Assembly: GCA_017533825.1 (NCBI GenBank)
Contig: JAFWIE010000018.1
Coordinates: forward strand, 1-64,000
Reading direction: 5' to 3'
Origin: Atopobiaceae bacterium
GTDB lineage: Bacteria > Actinomycetota > Coriobacteriia > Coriobacteriales > Atopobiaceae
Length of the DNA: 64,000 nucleotides
Shown here piece after piece: positions 8,322-17,227 of the stretch. The position numbers and the translations under genes are program-made. Below the pieces are notes generated by a model. It searched no databases. It worked only from the letters and a program-made list of their open reading frames with translations, and was not told the DNA's origin. Positions within the stretch are counted from its first letter, which is position 1. Every line of letters starts with the position of its first letter.

Positions 8322-11309
8322 ATGACGACTGAGGCGACAAAGCGAGACGGCAAGACGGGCCGCCCGCAGCGCGCATACGGCGGGGCAAGCGTGGACGAAC
8401 GTGCCGAGGCAATGCGTGCCGGGCTCACGGACGAGGAGATTGCGGCGCGCAATGTGATTCCCACTGCGACGCCCAACGGAGAGCCGTTCCGCATGATCGC
8501 GGAGGAGTACTTCTCCGAGAACGATACCGCAACCCATTGGAAGCCCGCCACACCGGATGAGCCGGGCCCAGCCGCAAGCGAACCCCTGAAGCCGGGCGTG
8601 CTACGCGAGGGCGTGAAGATTACCGACCGCATCCCCATCAAGCTGCATCTGCATAAGGCCACGCAGGACGATCCCGAGTATTGGGGCCTCGCGGCGGTCA
8701 TGACGGAGGAGGAGGCAGAGCTCCTCAAGCATATGAAGGTGCGTGTACCCGAGACGCTCCAACAGGTGATTGAGGGTTCCGGCATGGACGCGGAGCGTGT
8801 ACAGCAGCTCCTTGATGACCTGAGCTACAAGGGTATCCTCGAGTACAACTGGGAGAACCTCGATGGCAAGAATCCCAACCACGAGCGTCGTTATGTGTTG
8901 CCGCGTTACGTTCCGGGTTCCGCAGAGTTTACCGTTATGAACCAGCATCTGCTCGAGGAGCATCCGGAATTTGGCACGTTCTTTGAGCGGATGACGTATC
9001 TGCCGCTTACGGTTGCGACCAAGATGGTGCCCCCGGGAGGCGCAGGCATCGGCATGCACGTTATTCCCGTGGAACACGCCATCCGCCAGGAGAACAAGAC
9101 CGCTTCGGTCGAGCACCTCAGCCATTGGCTCAAGAAGTACGACCGCTATGCGGCAAGTTCGTGCAGTTGCGCTCTCGCCGAGCGTGCACGAGGTGACAAC
9201 GGTGGCCGCGACCCACAGAATTGGTGTTTGGGCATCGGCGACATGGCGGACTACTTGGTCGAGACGGGCAAGGGGCACTTCATAACCTACGATGAGGTCA
9301 TCGACATTCTACTTTTGGCCGAGAAAAACGGCTATGTGCACCAGATTACCAACATCGATGGCGAGGAGAAGATCTTTGCCATCTGCAACTGCGACGTGAG
9401 CGTGTGCTACGCCTTGCGCACGAGCCAGCTGTTCAATACGCCCAACATGAGCGCAAGCGCCTATCGCGCACATGTTGACGAGGAGAAGTGCGTCGCTTGT
9501 GCGGGCTGCGTCGAGGTGTGCCCTGCAGGTGCCGTACAACTCGGTCAGAAGATTCCTACGCGGACGGGCAAGGTGGAGTATCCCAGGCAGCCGCTGCCCG
9601 ATGCGCGTCGGTGGGGGCCTGATGATTGGGATCCGGACTACAAGACCAACAATCGCATCGAGTGTCACGATACCGGTACGGCGCCTTGCAAGGTTGCCTG
9701 CCCGGCGCATGTCTCGGTGCAAGGGTACCTGCGGCTTGCGGCACAGGGACGGTACCGTGATGCACTGGCGCTCATCAAGAAGGAGAATCCCTTCCCGGCG
9801 GTGTGCGGACGCGTGTGCAACAAGCGCTGCGAGGCCGCTTGCACGCGAGGCACGGTGGATGAGGCAGTCGCCATTGACGACGTGAAGCGCTTCGTTGCCC
9901 AGAAGGACCTTGAGGCCGAGCATCGCTATGTGCCCGAGCCGACCATCCCCTCTACCCGTGGTCGCCTTCCCGAGAAGATCGCCATCATCGGTGCTGGTCC
10001 TGCAGGTCTCTCGGCGGCTTACTACCTAGCCGACATGGGTTACAGCCCGGTGGTCTTCGAGAAGAGCGAGAAGCCTGGCGGCATGCTCACCTATGGCATC
10101 CCCAGCTACAAGCTCCAGAAGGACGTGGTCGAGGCCGAGATTGACGTCATGCGCCAGATGGGAGTCGAGATTCGCTGTGGCGTGGAGGTCGGGCGTGATG
10201 TGACGCTTGACGAGCTTCGCGCGCAGGGCTTTATGGCCTTCTACGTGGCAATTGGCTGCCAGGGCGGTCGCCGTGCCGGCGTCGAGGGCGAGGATGCGCA
10301 AGGCGTCGTGACGGCGGTTGACTTCCTGCGGACGGCACTTGAGGATCCCGCGCATGAGGTGAAGGGCTCGGCCGTGGTCATCGGCGGAGGCAACGTGGCC
10401 ATTGACGCGGCGCGCGTCTCGGTGCGGTGCGGCGCTGATGCCGTCAACATGGTGAGCCTCGAGCAACGTGAGGAGATGCCAGCGCTTCCGCACGAGATTG
10501 CGGAGGCTGAGGAAGATGGCGTCACCATCGTCAACGGCTGGGGACCTGCTTCCATTGAGACCGACGAGGATGGCAAGGTAACGGGCGTGACCTTCAAGCG
10601 CTGCACGCGCGTGTTTGACGAGAACGGCACCTTCTCACCGGAGTACGACGAAGCACAGACGCAGCTCATACCTTGCGACAACGTCATTCTCTCCATCGGG
10701 CAGGCCATCGAGTGGGGGGGCCTGCTCGAGGGTAGCGCCATCGAGGTGGGCGCGGGCGGACGCGTCGCAGCCGATCCTCAGACGTACCAGACGGCTCAGC
10801 CCGACGTCTTTATCGGCGGCGACGTCTACACGGGGCCGCGCTTTGTTATCGACGCCATTGCCGCTGGCCACGAGGCGGCCATCAGCCTGCATCGCTTCGT
10901 ACAGAAGGGCTCGTCACTCACCGTCTCGCGCAACCAGCGTCACTATGTGGAGCTCAACAAGGAGAGCATCTCCCTCAATCCCGGTGACTACGATCACGCA
11001 GGCCGCGAGATTCCGCCGTGCGCCCGCGTCGAGAAGGTGCTGCACAACTGGGACGATCCCAGCCGCGAGTTTACCGAGGAGCAAATTCGCACGGAGACCG
11101 CACGTTGTCTCAAGTGCGGCGCCTCCATCGTGGACACCAACAAATGCATCGGTTGTGGCCTGTGTACGACGCGCTGCGAGTTTGATGCCATACACCTCAC
11201 GCGCGACGTTCCCGAGGCGAGCACCATGTGGCGCGCGGAAGACAAGGTGAAGGCGGTTCTGCCTTACGCCGCAAAGCGTGGCATTCGCATCCTGCGTGGC
11301 GGGAAGTAG
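8322..11309 (+). CDS. Large iron-sulfur/FAD NAD(P)-dependent oxidoreductase (GltD/NfnB-like core)
   Basis: This 995-residue protein joins several redox modules. Residues about 1-270 resemble a helix-turn-helix/4Fe-4S-associated domain with a C-S-C segment near 279. A ferredoxin-type cluster motif CVACAGCVEVCPAG lies near 390. The GltD-type cysteine segments CKVACPAHVS (about 455) and CGRVCNKRCEAACTRG (about 494-510) follow. Then come the FAD site IIGAGPAGLSAAYY (about 557) and a second nucleotide site VIGGGNVAIDAARV (about 687). The C-terminus carries CLKC and CIGCGLCTTRCEF (about 930-955). Such proteins pass electrons between ferredoxin and NAD(P). Its place between hypB and hypA suggests a link to hydrogen metabolism. 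The partner and direction are unknown. Confidence 0.82.
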   Translation: MTTEATKRDGKTGRPQRAYGGASVDERAEAMRAGLTDEEIAARNVIPTATPNGEPFRMIAEEYFSENDTATHWKPATPDEPGPAASEPLKPGVLREGVKITDRIPIKLHLHKATQDDPEYWGLAAVMTEEEAELLKHMKVRVPETLQQVIEGSGMDAERVQQLLDDLSYKGILEYNWENLDGKNPNHERRYVLPRYVPGSAEFTVMNQHLLEEHPEFGTFFERMTYLPLTVATKMVPPGGAGIGMHVIPVEHAIRQENKTASVEHLSHWLKKYDRYAASSCSCALAERARGDNGGRDPQNWCLGIGDMADYLVETGKGHFITYDEVIDILLLAEKNGYVHQITNIDGEEKIFAICNCDVSVCYALRTSQLFNTPNMSASAYRAHVDEEKCVACAGCVEVCPAGAVQLGQKIPTRTGKVEYPRQPLPDARRWGPDDWDPDYKTNNRIECHDTGTAPCKVACPAHVSVQGYLRLAAQGRYRDALALIKKENPFPAVCGRVCNKRCEAACTRGTVDEAVAIDDVKRFVAQKDLEAEHRYVPEPTIPSTRGRLPEKIAIIGAGPAGLSAAYYLADMGYSPVVFEKSEKPGGMLTYGIPSYKLQKDVVEAEIDVMRQMGVEIRCGVEVGRDVTLDELRAQGFMAFYVAIGCQGGRRAGVEGEDAQGVVTAVDFLRTALEDPAHEVKGSAVVIGGGNVAIDAARVSVRCGADAVNMVSLEQREEMPALPHEIAEAEEDGVTIVNGWGPASIETDEDGKVTGVTFKRCTRVFDENGTFSPEYDEAQTQLIPCDNVILSIGQAIEWGGLLEGSAIEVGAGGRVAADPQTYQTAQPDVFIGGDVYTGPRFVIDAIAAGHEAAISLHRFVQKGSSLTVSRNQRHYVELNKESISLNPGDYDHAGREIPPCARVEKVLHNWDDPSREFTEEQIRTETARCLKCGASIVDTNKCIGCGLCTTRCEFDAIHLTRDVPEASTMWRAEDKVKAVLPYAAKRGIRILRGGK

Positions 11310-11389
11310 CAGAGCGGATGGCGGCTGGGGACATCTCCAGCCGCCTTTCCGAGCGACCAACAGGCGCGGATTGCGATGGGGGCGGCCGT

Positions 11390-11734
11390 ATGCATGAGCT
11401 GGGCATCGTGTTTCATATGATAGAAACGCTCGAGACGGTTGCCGCACAAAACGACCTCACAGTCATCGGGCGTGTGACGCTCGAGCTGGGGGAGGTCACG
11501 GGCATCCTGCCGGATTACCTGCTCGACTGCTGGCGTTGGGCAGCCGATCGGACCGAGCTGCTCAAAGGAGCCGAGCTCGAGCTCCACCAGATACCTGCGG
11601 TAACTGTTTGCAACGCCTGCGGACGAACGTATGCGACCGTCGAGCACGGCAAGATATGTCCCCACTGCCAGAGTCCCGAGACCGTACTCCTGCGTGGCAA
11701 CGAAATCGAGATTGCCACCGTGGAGGGTTACTGA
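11390..11734 (+). CDS. hypA: Hydrogenase maturation nickel chaperone HypA
   Basis: The 114-residue protein starts MHEL, with the conserved His2 that helps bind nickel. It carries a zinc site with paired cysteines C74-x2-C77 and C90-x2-C93 (VCNACG, CPHC). It works with HypB to load nickel into hydrogenase. The ATG at 11390 gives the functional N-terminus; longer in-frame starts would bury the His2 motif and overlap the upstream gene. A GGGGCGG stretch precedes it. The structural hydrogenase genes and hypC-F are not in this window. Confidence 0.95.
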   Translation: MHELGIVFHMIETLETVAAQNDLTVIGRVTLELGEVTGILPDYLLDCWRWAADRTELLKGAELELHQIPAVTVCNACGRTYATVEHGKICPHCQSPETVLLRGNEIEIATVEGY

Positions 11735-11752
11735 CGTGTCGACAGAAGTGGC

Positions 11753-11758
11753 TATACT
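11753..11758 (+). promoter_or_regulatory. Possible -10 box for the LUD gene
   Basis: TATACT lies about 70 bases before the LUD gene. No convincing -35 is seen at 17 bases, although TTACTG lies 19 bases upstream. A short perfect hairpin (CGGTTCA/TGAACCG, 11772-11791) follows in the leader. Confidence 0.4.
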
Positions 11759-11826
11759 AGACGGGTGATAACGGTTCAAGGAGATGAACCGCCGTCGAAT
11801 CGTTCGTCCGAGGATGGGAGAGGAAC

Positions 11827-12459
11827 ATGCTGGACAAAAACACCTTCAAGCGCAACGAGCTCTTGGCACAGAAGGTCATCAAGGGACTCAAGTCTCGCAA
11901 CATGACGGGATACTACGCAGCGAGCAAGGAGGAGGCGCTCAAGCTGGCGCTCGACCTCATTCCCGAAGGCAGTAGCGTCACCATGGGTGGTGGCGAGAGC
12001 GTGCATGCCATCGGGCTGCCTGCGGCACTCAAGGAGGGCAACTACAACTTCATCGATCGTGATGCCTACGAGGACAAGCGTGCAGCGATGCTGGCGGCCT
12101 ACGACGCGGACGTGTTTCTCTCGAGCGCCAATGCCATCACTGAGGATGGCATCATGGTCAACATCGACGGCAACGCGAACCGTGTCTCGGCCATTGCCCA
12201 AGGTCCGAAGAAGGTCCTCTTCATCGTGGGCATGAACAAGGTGTGCGATGACCTCGACGGCGCGATGAAGCGTGCGCGCAACGTTGCGGCACCCATCAAC
12301 GTGCAACGCTTTGGGCTGAACACGCCCTGCGCAAAGACGGGTTCCTGTGCTGACTGCAAGTCTGCAGATACCATTTGCTGCCAGTTCCTGATCACGCGCT
12401 ACTCGCGGCACGAGGGACGCATCCACGTGATCATGGTCAACGACGCGCTCGGGTTCTGA
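11827..12459 (+). CDS. LUD-domain (lactate utilisation, LutC/YkgG-like) protein
   Basis: The 210-residue protein matches the LUD family (formerly DUF162), with the glycine segment SVTMGGGESVHAIGL, DVFLSSANAITEDGIMVNIDG and VLFIVGMNKV. LutB and LutC proteins of this family work in lactate oxidation, but stand-alone members are common in anaerobes and their activity is not settled. Four cysteines near the end (CAKTGSCADC and ICC) might bind metal. A GGGAGAGGAAC ribosome site precedes the ATG. No lutA or lutB is adjacent, so a lactate role is not shown. Confidence 0.85.
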   Translation: MLDKNTFKRNELLAQKVIKGLKSRNMTGYYAASKEEALKLALDLIPEGSSVTMGGGESVHAIGLPAALKEGNYNFIDRDAYEDKRAAMLAAYDADVFLSSANAITEDGIMVNIDGNANRVSAIAQGPKKVLFIVGMNKVCDDLDGAMKRARNVAAPINVQRFGLNTPCAKTGSCADCKSADTICCQFLITRYSRHEGRIHVIMVNDALGF

Positions 12460-12478
12460 GGTCCATAAGGAGGCGCAG

Positions 12479-15400
12479 ATGGCACAGAGTGGGATGATAG
12501 CCGCCATCAAGCGTGAGGCGGCGCTCGCCAGCACGTACGCGCGCGGAAGCGAGCTTTTCCGTTTGGGTGAAGTGAGCTCTGTGACGTCTGCGCCCGACCC
12601 CGACCTCCCAGGCATCATCAACGTGACCGGCAAGGTCTGGGGCAGTAGCGCCGAGCCGTACTCGGTCATGGTCGTCTTCGACTTCGATAACGATTTAGTG
12701 TACGACCATGTATGCGACTGTCCGGCGCATGCGAAGTATGACGGCATGTGCAAGCACAGCGTTGCCCTTGCCTTGACGTACCTTGCCTCGCGGGGGTATT
12801 CCGGTGTACCGCAGCCGACGAAGGGCGCGACGGCGGCCTCGGCTGCTCCGTATGCTCGTGCACGCGGGGCTGGCTACTACGTTCGTCCAAAGCCTAAGGC
12901 GTACACCAGCCCGCAGATCGAACGGCTCATCTCTGATTATGCGGCGCGTTCGGCGCGAGAGCTCGAAAAGGAACTGCCGAAGATCGAGCCCGTCGTCGAA
13001 GAGCCGGCCGAGCTTGCAGACCTTCAATGCGTGATGACCTCGGCGGATGTCGCATGGCGCTACAGCTCGAGCGATACATGGGCATTGGGGCTCAAGATTC
13101 AACGTGGCAAAGTGAGCTATGTGGTCAAGAACATCGCAGAGCTCGTGCGTGCTTGGGAATCGGGAGCCGTGGTCAGCTACGGAAAGCGACTGGAGTTTGC
13201 CCACAGGCGTTCGGCATTCACACCTGCCGCAAACGAGCTGCTCGAGCTGATCGCCGCCATGGTTGATGCTCAAGAATCGCTCTTTGCGGCGCAGGTGAGT
13301 AGGGGAGCTAGCTCGTACTGGGAGTCATCGCCCGTGCGCGTTCCACAAAAGACTCTCCCGATATCTCCCACGCAGATCTTTGAGGTGTTGCGCATCGTTG
13401 GCGATGCGAAGGTGACAATCGAGGACTATGATGGCGCGTCGCATTCGTATCAAAAGCTGAAGCATACGGTGAGCGTGCGACAAGCGAATCCCGACCTTGA
13501 TGTCGTCCTCGCCACCAACGAGGTGGGAGGCTACGACATCAGTGTAACGCCAAGCGCCCTCAAGCCCATCTACGACGGGACATCTCTTGCGCTTATCGGC
13601 GCCAAGACCCTTGACGTGTGCTCTGAGGAGTTCGCCCGCTCGCTCGGAACGTTCTGCAGTGCGGTGCTGCCCATGCGTGAGCCGCTCAAGATCCGAGAAG
13701 AGGACATGCAGGGATTCTGTGCTGCCGTGCTGCCCGCCTTGCGTGCCCACACCAATCTCTTCGCGCCGCCAGGTGTTGACGAATACTTGCCGCCGACGCC
13801 CGAGCTTTCCTTTAGCATACGCCTGGACCATGGGCTCATCAGCTGTGAAGCAAAGGTGGGTTACGGTGCCACGACGATTGGGCTCTTTGACGAGGTGCGT
13901 GAGGGACAGGTCGTGCGCGACGCTCGGCGCGAGATGGTGGCTCAGCGCGTGGTGGCGAGGTACTTCGCGTACGGCGTACCTCCCATGCCCGACTACGTGC
14001 ATCCGTTGCCTGCCTCTTCCCATGTGTGGCGGCGTTCGTATGCAGACTACGTGCGCGGCATTGTGGGCGGAGACCTTGCCATGCCAGACGATCCGTTCTT
14101 CTATGAAGACGACGACGAAGCGTACTTCCTGCTCTTTACGGAGGGATTGGCTCAGCTGGCAGAGCTGGGTGAGGTGATGCTCAGCGAGCGGCTCCGTGGC
14201 GTCACCGTGCGTAGCGCACCGTCGGTGCGCGTGGACGCGAGCGTACGGGGAGGCTTGCTCGATCTGGAGGTCATTTCCGACGATATGACCGCCGACGAGC
14301 TTGTGGCGTACCTCTCGTCCTACCGGCGCAAGCAGCGCTTCGTGCGTCTAGCAGATGGTGACCTCGTGAGGCTCGATGGCTCGGTAGAGACGATTGCCGA
14401 CCTCGCGAACGGCCTTGGTCTCGAGCCGGAGGACTTGGTGGACGGTCCGCAGGAGCTTGCTGCCAACCGGACGCTCTTCGTGGACGCCATGCTCAAGCGG
14501 GCGGAGGGCATCTACTTCGAGCGGAACCGCGCCTTCAGAAAGATTGTGCGAGACTTCGAGACCATAGCGGATGCTGACTTCGTCGCGCCGGAGAACTTGC
14601 GCAAGGTGTTGCGCCCCTACCAGAGCGAGGGGTTCAAGTGGCTCTGCACGCTGGGGAAGGCTGGCTTTGGCGGTATCTTGGCCGACGACATGGGCCTCGG
14701 CAAGACGCTCCAGCTCATCGCGTACTTCACGCACGAGAAGGGAGAGAGGGGAGGCGAGAGCGACGCCCACAAACCCTCGCTTGTCGTGTGCCCTGCGTCG
14801 CTCGTCTACAACTGGCGTGCTGAAGCTGAGCGCTTCTCACCGGAACTCGAGGTGGCGTGCTTGGTGGGAAGCAAGGCTCAGCGGCGTGCACTCATCGTCG
14901 ATGCGCCTTCCTATGACTTGCTCGTGACGTCGTATGACCTCATGCGGCGCGACATTGACGACTTGTGCATGCAGGACTTTGCTTGCGTTGCCCTTGATGA
15001 GGCGCAGTATGTCAAGAACAGTGCGACTCAGGCGGCAAAGGCCGTGCGACGTCTCCGGGCAGACGTCCGCTTCGCACTCACCGGTACGCCCATCGAAAAT
15101 CGCCTGCTCGAACTCTGGAGCATCTTCGATTTCCTCATGCCCGGCGTGCTTGGCTCCTCCGATTCCTTCTCCCGCCGCTTCGCCAATCCCATCGGATCGG
15201 GTGACGAGCAGGTGGCGCAGAGCCTCAGACGCCTCGTGGGACCCTTCATCCTGCGGCGCAACAAGCGTGACGTGCTGCGTGACCTGCCCGAAAAGAGCGA
15301 ATCCGTGGTCAAGGCGAGCATGGAAGGCGAGCAGGAGAAGCTCTACAAGGCGAGCGTCACCAAGCTTGCCCTCTCGCTCAAGAAGCAGCTGCCGCAGGAG

Positions 15401-16018
15401 TTCGCGGGGTCGCGCATCAAGGTGCTTGCCGAGCTCACGAAGCTGCGTCAGATCTGCTGCGACCCGCATCTGCTGTACGAAAACTACAAAGGTGGCTCCG
15501 CCAAGCTCGACATGTGCTTGGAGCTGGTACGTCAGGCAATCGAGGGTGGGCACCAGATGCTCATCTTCTCGCAATTCACCAGCATGTTGGACCTTATCGC
15601 CCAGCGACTCGACAAGGAACGCGTCGCCTGGATTTCGTTGACGGGATCCACGAGCAAGGAGGCGCGCGTGCGGCTGGTCGAGCGTTTTCAGTCCGGAGAG
15701 GTGCCGGTGTTCCTCATCTCGCTGAAGGCAGGCGGCACTGGCCTTAACCTGACGGCGGCGGACGTCGTTATCCACTATGACCCATGGTGGAACCTCGCCG
15801 CCCAGAATCAGGCGACTGACCGTACGCATCGCATAGGCCAGACGCGCGAGGTGAGCGTGTTTAAGCTCATCGCCAAAGACACCATCGAGGAACGCATTGT
15901 GGCCATGCAAGAGGCGAAGCAGGATTTGGCGGATTCCGTGCTCGAGGGCGAGGCCGCACAAAGCAGCACAATCTCTCGTGACGACATCCTCGCATTGCTT
16001 GATGCGGCGGGGGAGTAG
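12479..16018 (+). CDS. SNF2-family helicase with N-terminal SWIM zinc finger
   Basis: The 1179-residue protein is an ATP-dependent DNA translocase. A SWIM zinc finger of the form CxC...CxH (CDCPAHAKYDGMCKH) lies at about residues 79-93. A long middle region of unknown fold follows. The helicase core has motif I DDMGLGKT (about 737), motif II DEAQ (about 840), LTGTPIENR, and the C-terminal lobe with SLKAGGTGLNLT, DPWWN and QATDRTHRIGQ. Bacterial SWIM-SNF2 proteins of this layout are widespread and are linked to DNA repair or transcription, but few are characterised. AAGGAGG precedes the ATG, 20 bases after the LUD gene. Confidence 0.93.
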   Translation: MAQSGMIAAIKREAALASTYARGSELFRLGEVSSVTSAPDPDLPGIINVTGKVWGSSAEPYSVMVVFDFDNDLVYDHVCDCPAHAKYDGMCKHSVALALTYLASRGYSGVPQPTKGATAASAAPYARARGAGYYVRPKPKAYTSPQIERLISDYAARSARELEKELPKIEPVVEEPAELADLQCVMTSADVAWRYSSSDTWALGLKIQRGKVSYVVKNIAELVRAWESGAVVSYGKRLEFAHRRSAFTPAANELLELIAAMVDAQESLFAAQVSRGASSYWESSPVRVPQKTLPISPTQIFEVLRIVGDAKVTIEDYDGASHSYQKLKHTVSVRQANPDLDVVLATNEVGGYDISVTPSALKPIYDGTSLALIGAKTLDVCSEEFARSLGTFCSAVLPMREPLKIREEDMQGFCAAVLPALRAHTNLFAPPGVDEYLPPTPELSFSIRLDHGLISCEAKVGYGATTIGLFDEVREGQVVRDARREMVAQRVVARYFAYGVPPMPDYVHPLPASSHVWRRSYADYVRGIVGGDLAMPDDPFFYEDDDEAYFLLFTEGLAQLAELGEVMLSERLRGVTVRSAPSVRVDASVRGGLLDLEVISDDMTADELVAYLSSYRRKQRFVRLADGDLVRLDGSVETIADLANGLGLEPEDLVDGPQELAANRTLFVDAMLKRAEGIYFERNRAFRKIVRDFETIADADFVAPENLRKVLRPYQSEGFKWLCTLGKAGFGGILADDMGLGKTLQLIAYFTHEKGERGGESDAHKPSLVVCPASLVYNWRAEAERFSPELEVACLVGSKAQRRALIVDAPSYDLLVTSYDLMRRDIDDLCMQDFACVALDEAQYVKNSATQAAKAVRRLRADVRFALTGTPIENRLLELWSIFDFLMPGVLGSSDSFSRRFANPIGSGDEQVAQSLRRLVGPFILRRNKRDVLRDLPEKSESVVKASMEGEQEKLYKASVTKLALSLKKQLPQEFAGSRIKVLAELTKLRQICCDPHLLYENYKGGSAKLDMCLELVRQAIEGGHQMLIFSQFTSMLDLIAQRLDKERVAWISLTGSTSKEARVRLVERFQSGEVPVFLISLKAGGTGLNLTAADVVIHYDPWWNLAAQNQATDRTHRIGQTREVSVFKLIAKDTIEERIVAMQEAKQDLADSVLEGEAAQSSTISRDDILALLDAAGE

Positions 16019-16077
16019 AATGTGCCCTAGACGAATTGTGGTGCAGGGGTTACCCCTCCCGCACGAAAGGAGAACAC

Positions 16078-17028
16078 ATGCCCGCAGTGCTTGCCCATGA
16101 TTTCTTTGCCCAAGACGCCTTTGGTTCCGCCTTGGAATCGGTTGACCTGTACACGCCTGACGAGCGTGATGCCTTCCTACTGGGGTCGCAAGGCCCTGAT
16201 CCGCTCTTCTATTTGTTGCTGCTTCCCCCGCTCGAGGACTTCCGCAAGCTTGGGTCTCGCATGCATCACGAGGGTCCCAGCTCGCTTCTGGTAGCCATGC
16301 ACAGAGCGGTGGAGGCACTCGACGAGGATGACCGCTCCGTTGGTAGGGCGTATCTGGCGGGATTCGTTTGCCACTACTTGCTGGATTGCACGGTTCACCC
16401 GCTCGTTGAGTTCTGGTCGCAGGGCATCTGCCAGGCGGGCTTGCTCGACCTCGACGCGAGGGACATGGATGCGGTTCACGCGGATGTGGAACGTGACCTC
16501 GACGAGATGGCGCTCTTCGTCAAGAGAAACCAGGCCGGCCTCACGTATCGAGCATACGAGGAGACCCTCCGGGCCAGCGACGAGGTTCTCAACGTCATTG
16601 GCAAGGTGTACTTCAGTACCGCGGTGGCAAAGGTTGCGGAGGGAGAGCCGACTGCCGTGCGTGTGTACCCCATTGCGGTGCGTTGCTATCGCGTGGCCTT
16701 GAGGGCGATGTACTCCCCGCATGGGGTAAAGAAGAAGCTCGTCGGAGGCTTGGAGCGCTTGGTGTTGCATGAGCGCTATGCGGTGTCGCAAGCCATGGCG
16801 TACCACTTCCGGGCCGATGGGACGAGCGTGTACGAGAATGCGGACCATCGGCCATGGCGTAACCCGTTTACGGACGAGATTCGCCACGAATCCTTCTGGG
16901 ACCTCTACAACGGTGCCCTCGCGCAGGCGGGGTCGGCCATCGCCACCGTGCTTGACCCCGGATTCGATCGGGAGGCAGCAAAGGCGCTGACGGGCGGGCT
17001 CAACTTCAGCGGAGAGCCGGTGGAGTAG
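16078..17028 (+). CDS. Zinc-dependent phospholipase C-like protein
   Basis: The 316-residue product fits the zinc-dependent phospholipase C / S1-P1 nuclease-like group often found in Firmicutes and Coriobacteriia. His and Asp residues suited to metal binding sit in MPAVLAHDFFA, SQGPDPLFY, MHHEG and FVCHYLLDCTVHPLVEF. No signal peptide is seen, which argues against a secreted toxin and for a cytoplasmic enzyme. The ATG at 16078 has an AAAGGAG site; an in-frame start at 16036 lacks one. The substrate is not known. Confidence 0.8.
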   Translation: MPAVLAHDFFAQDAFGSALESVDLYTPDERDAFLLGSQGPDPLFYLLLLPPLEDFRKLGSRMHHEGPSSLLVAMHRAVEALDEDDRSVGRAYLAGFVCHYLLDCTVHPLVEFWSQGICQAGLLDLDARDMDAVHADVERDLDEMALFVKRNQAGLTYRAYEETLRASDEVLNVIGKVYFSTAVAKVAEGEPTAVRVYPIAVRCYRVALRAMYSPHGVKKKLVGGLERLVLHERYAVSQAMAYHFRADGTSVYENADHRPWRNPFTDEIRHESFWDLYNGALAQAGSAIATVLDPGFDREAAKALTGGLNFSGEPVE

Positions 17029-17227
17029 TTCGGCAGAAGGCCAAGGGTAACGATTCCCTGCACAAAGGGGAGTGCCCCAAAAGGGATGCGTCGCATGTAG
17101 GGTACGCGTTGAGCTTGGTTGGGTTTCAGTGTGTGTATTGATTAGGTGAACTGTAACAAGGTAGTTCATACTGTAGTGCAGGCTAACGTGCCTTTGGCAC
17201 GGTGCGAGGGGGAGAGGACAACTACAC

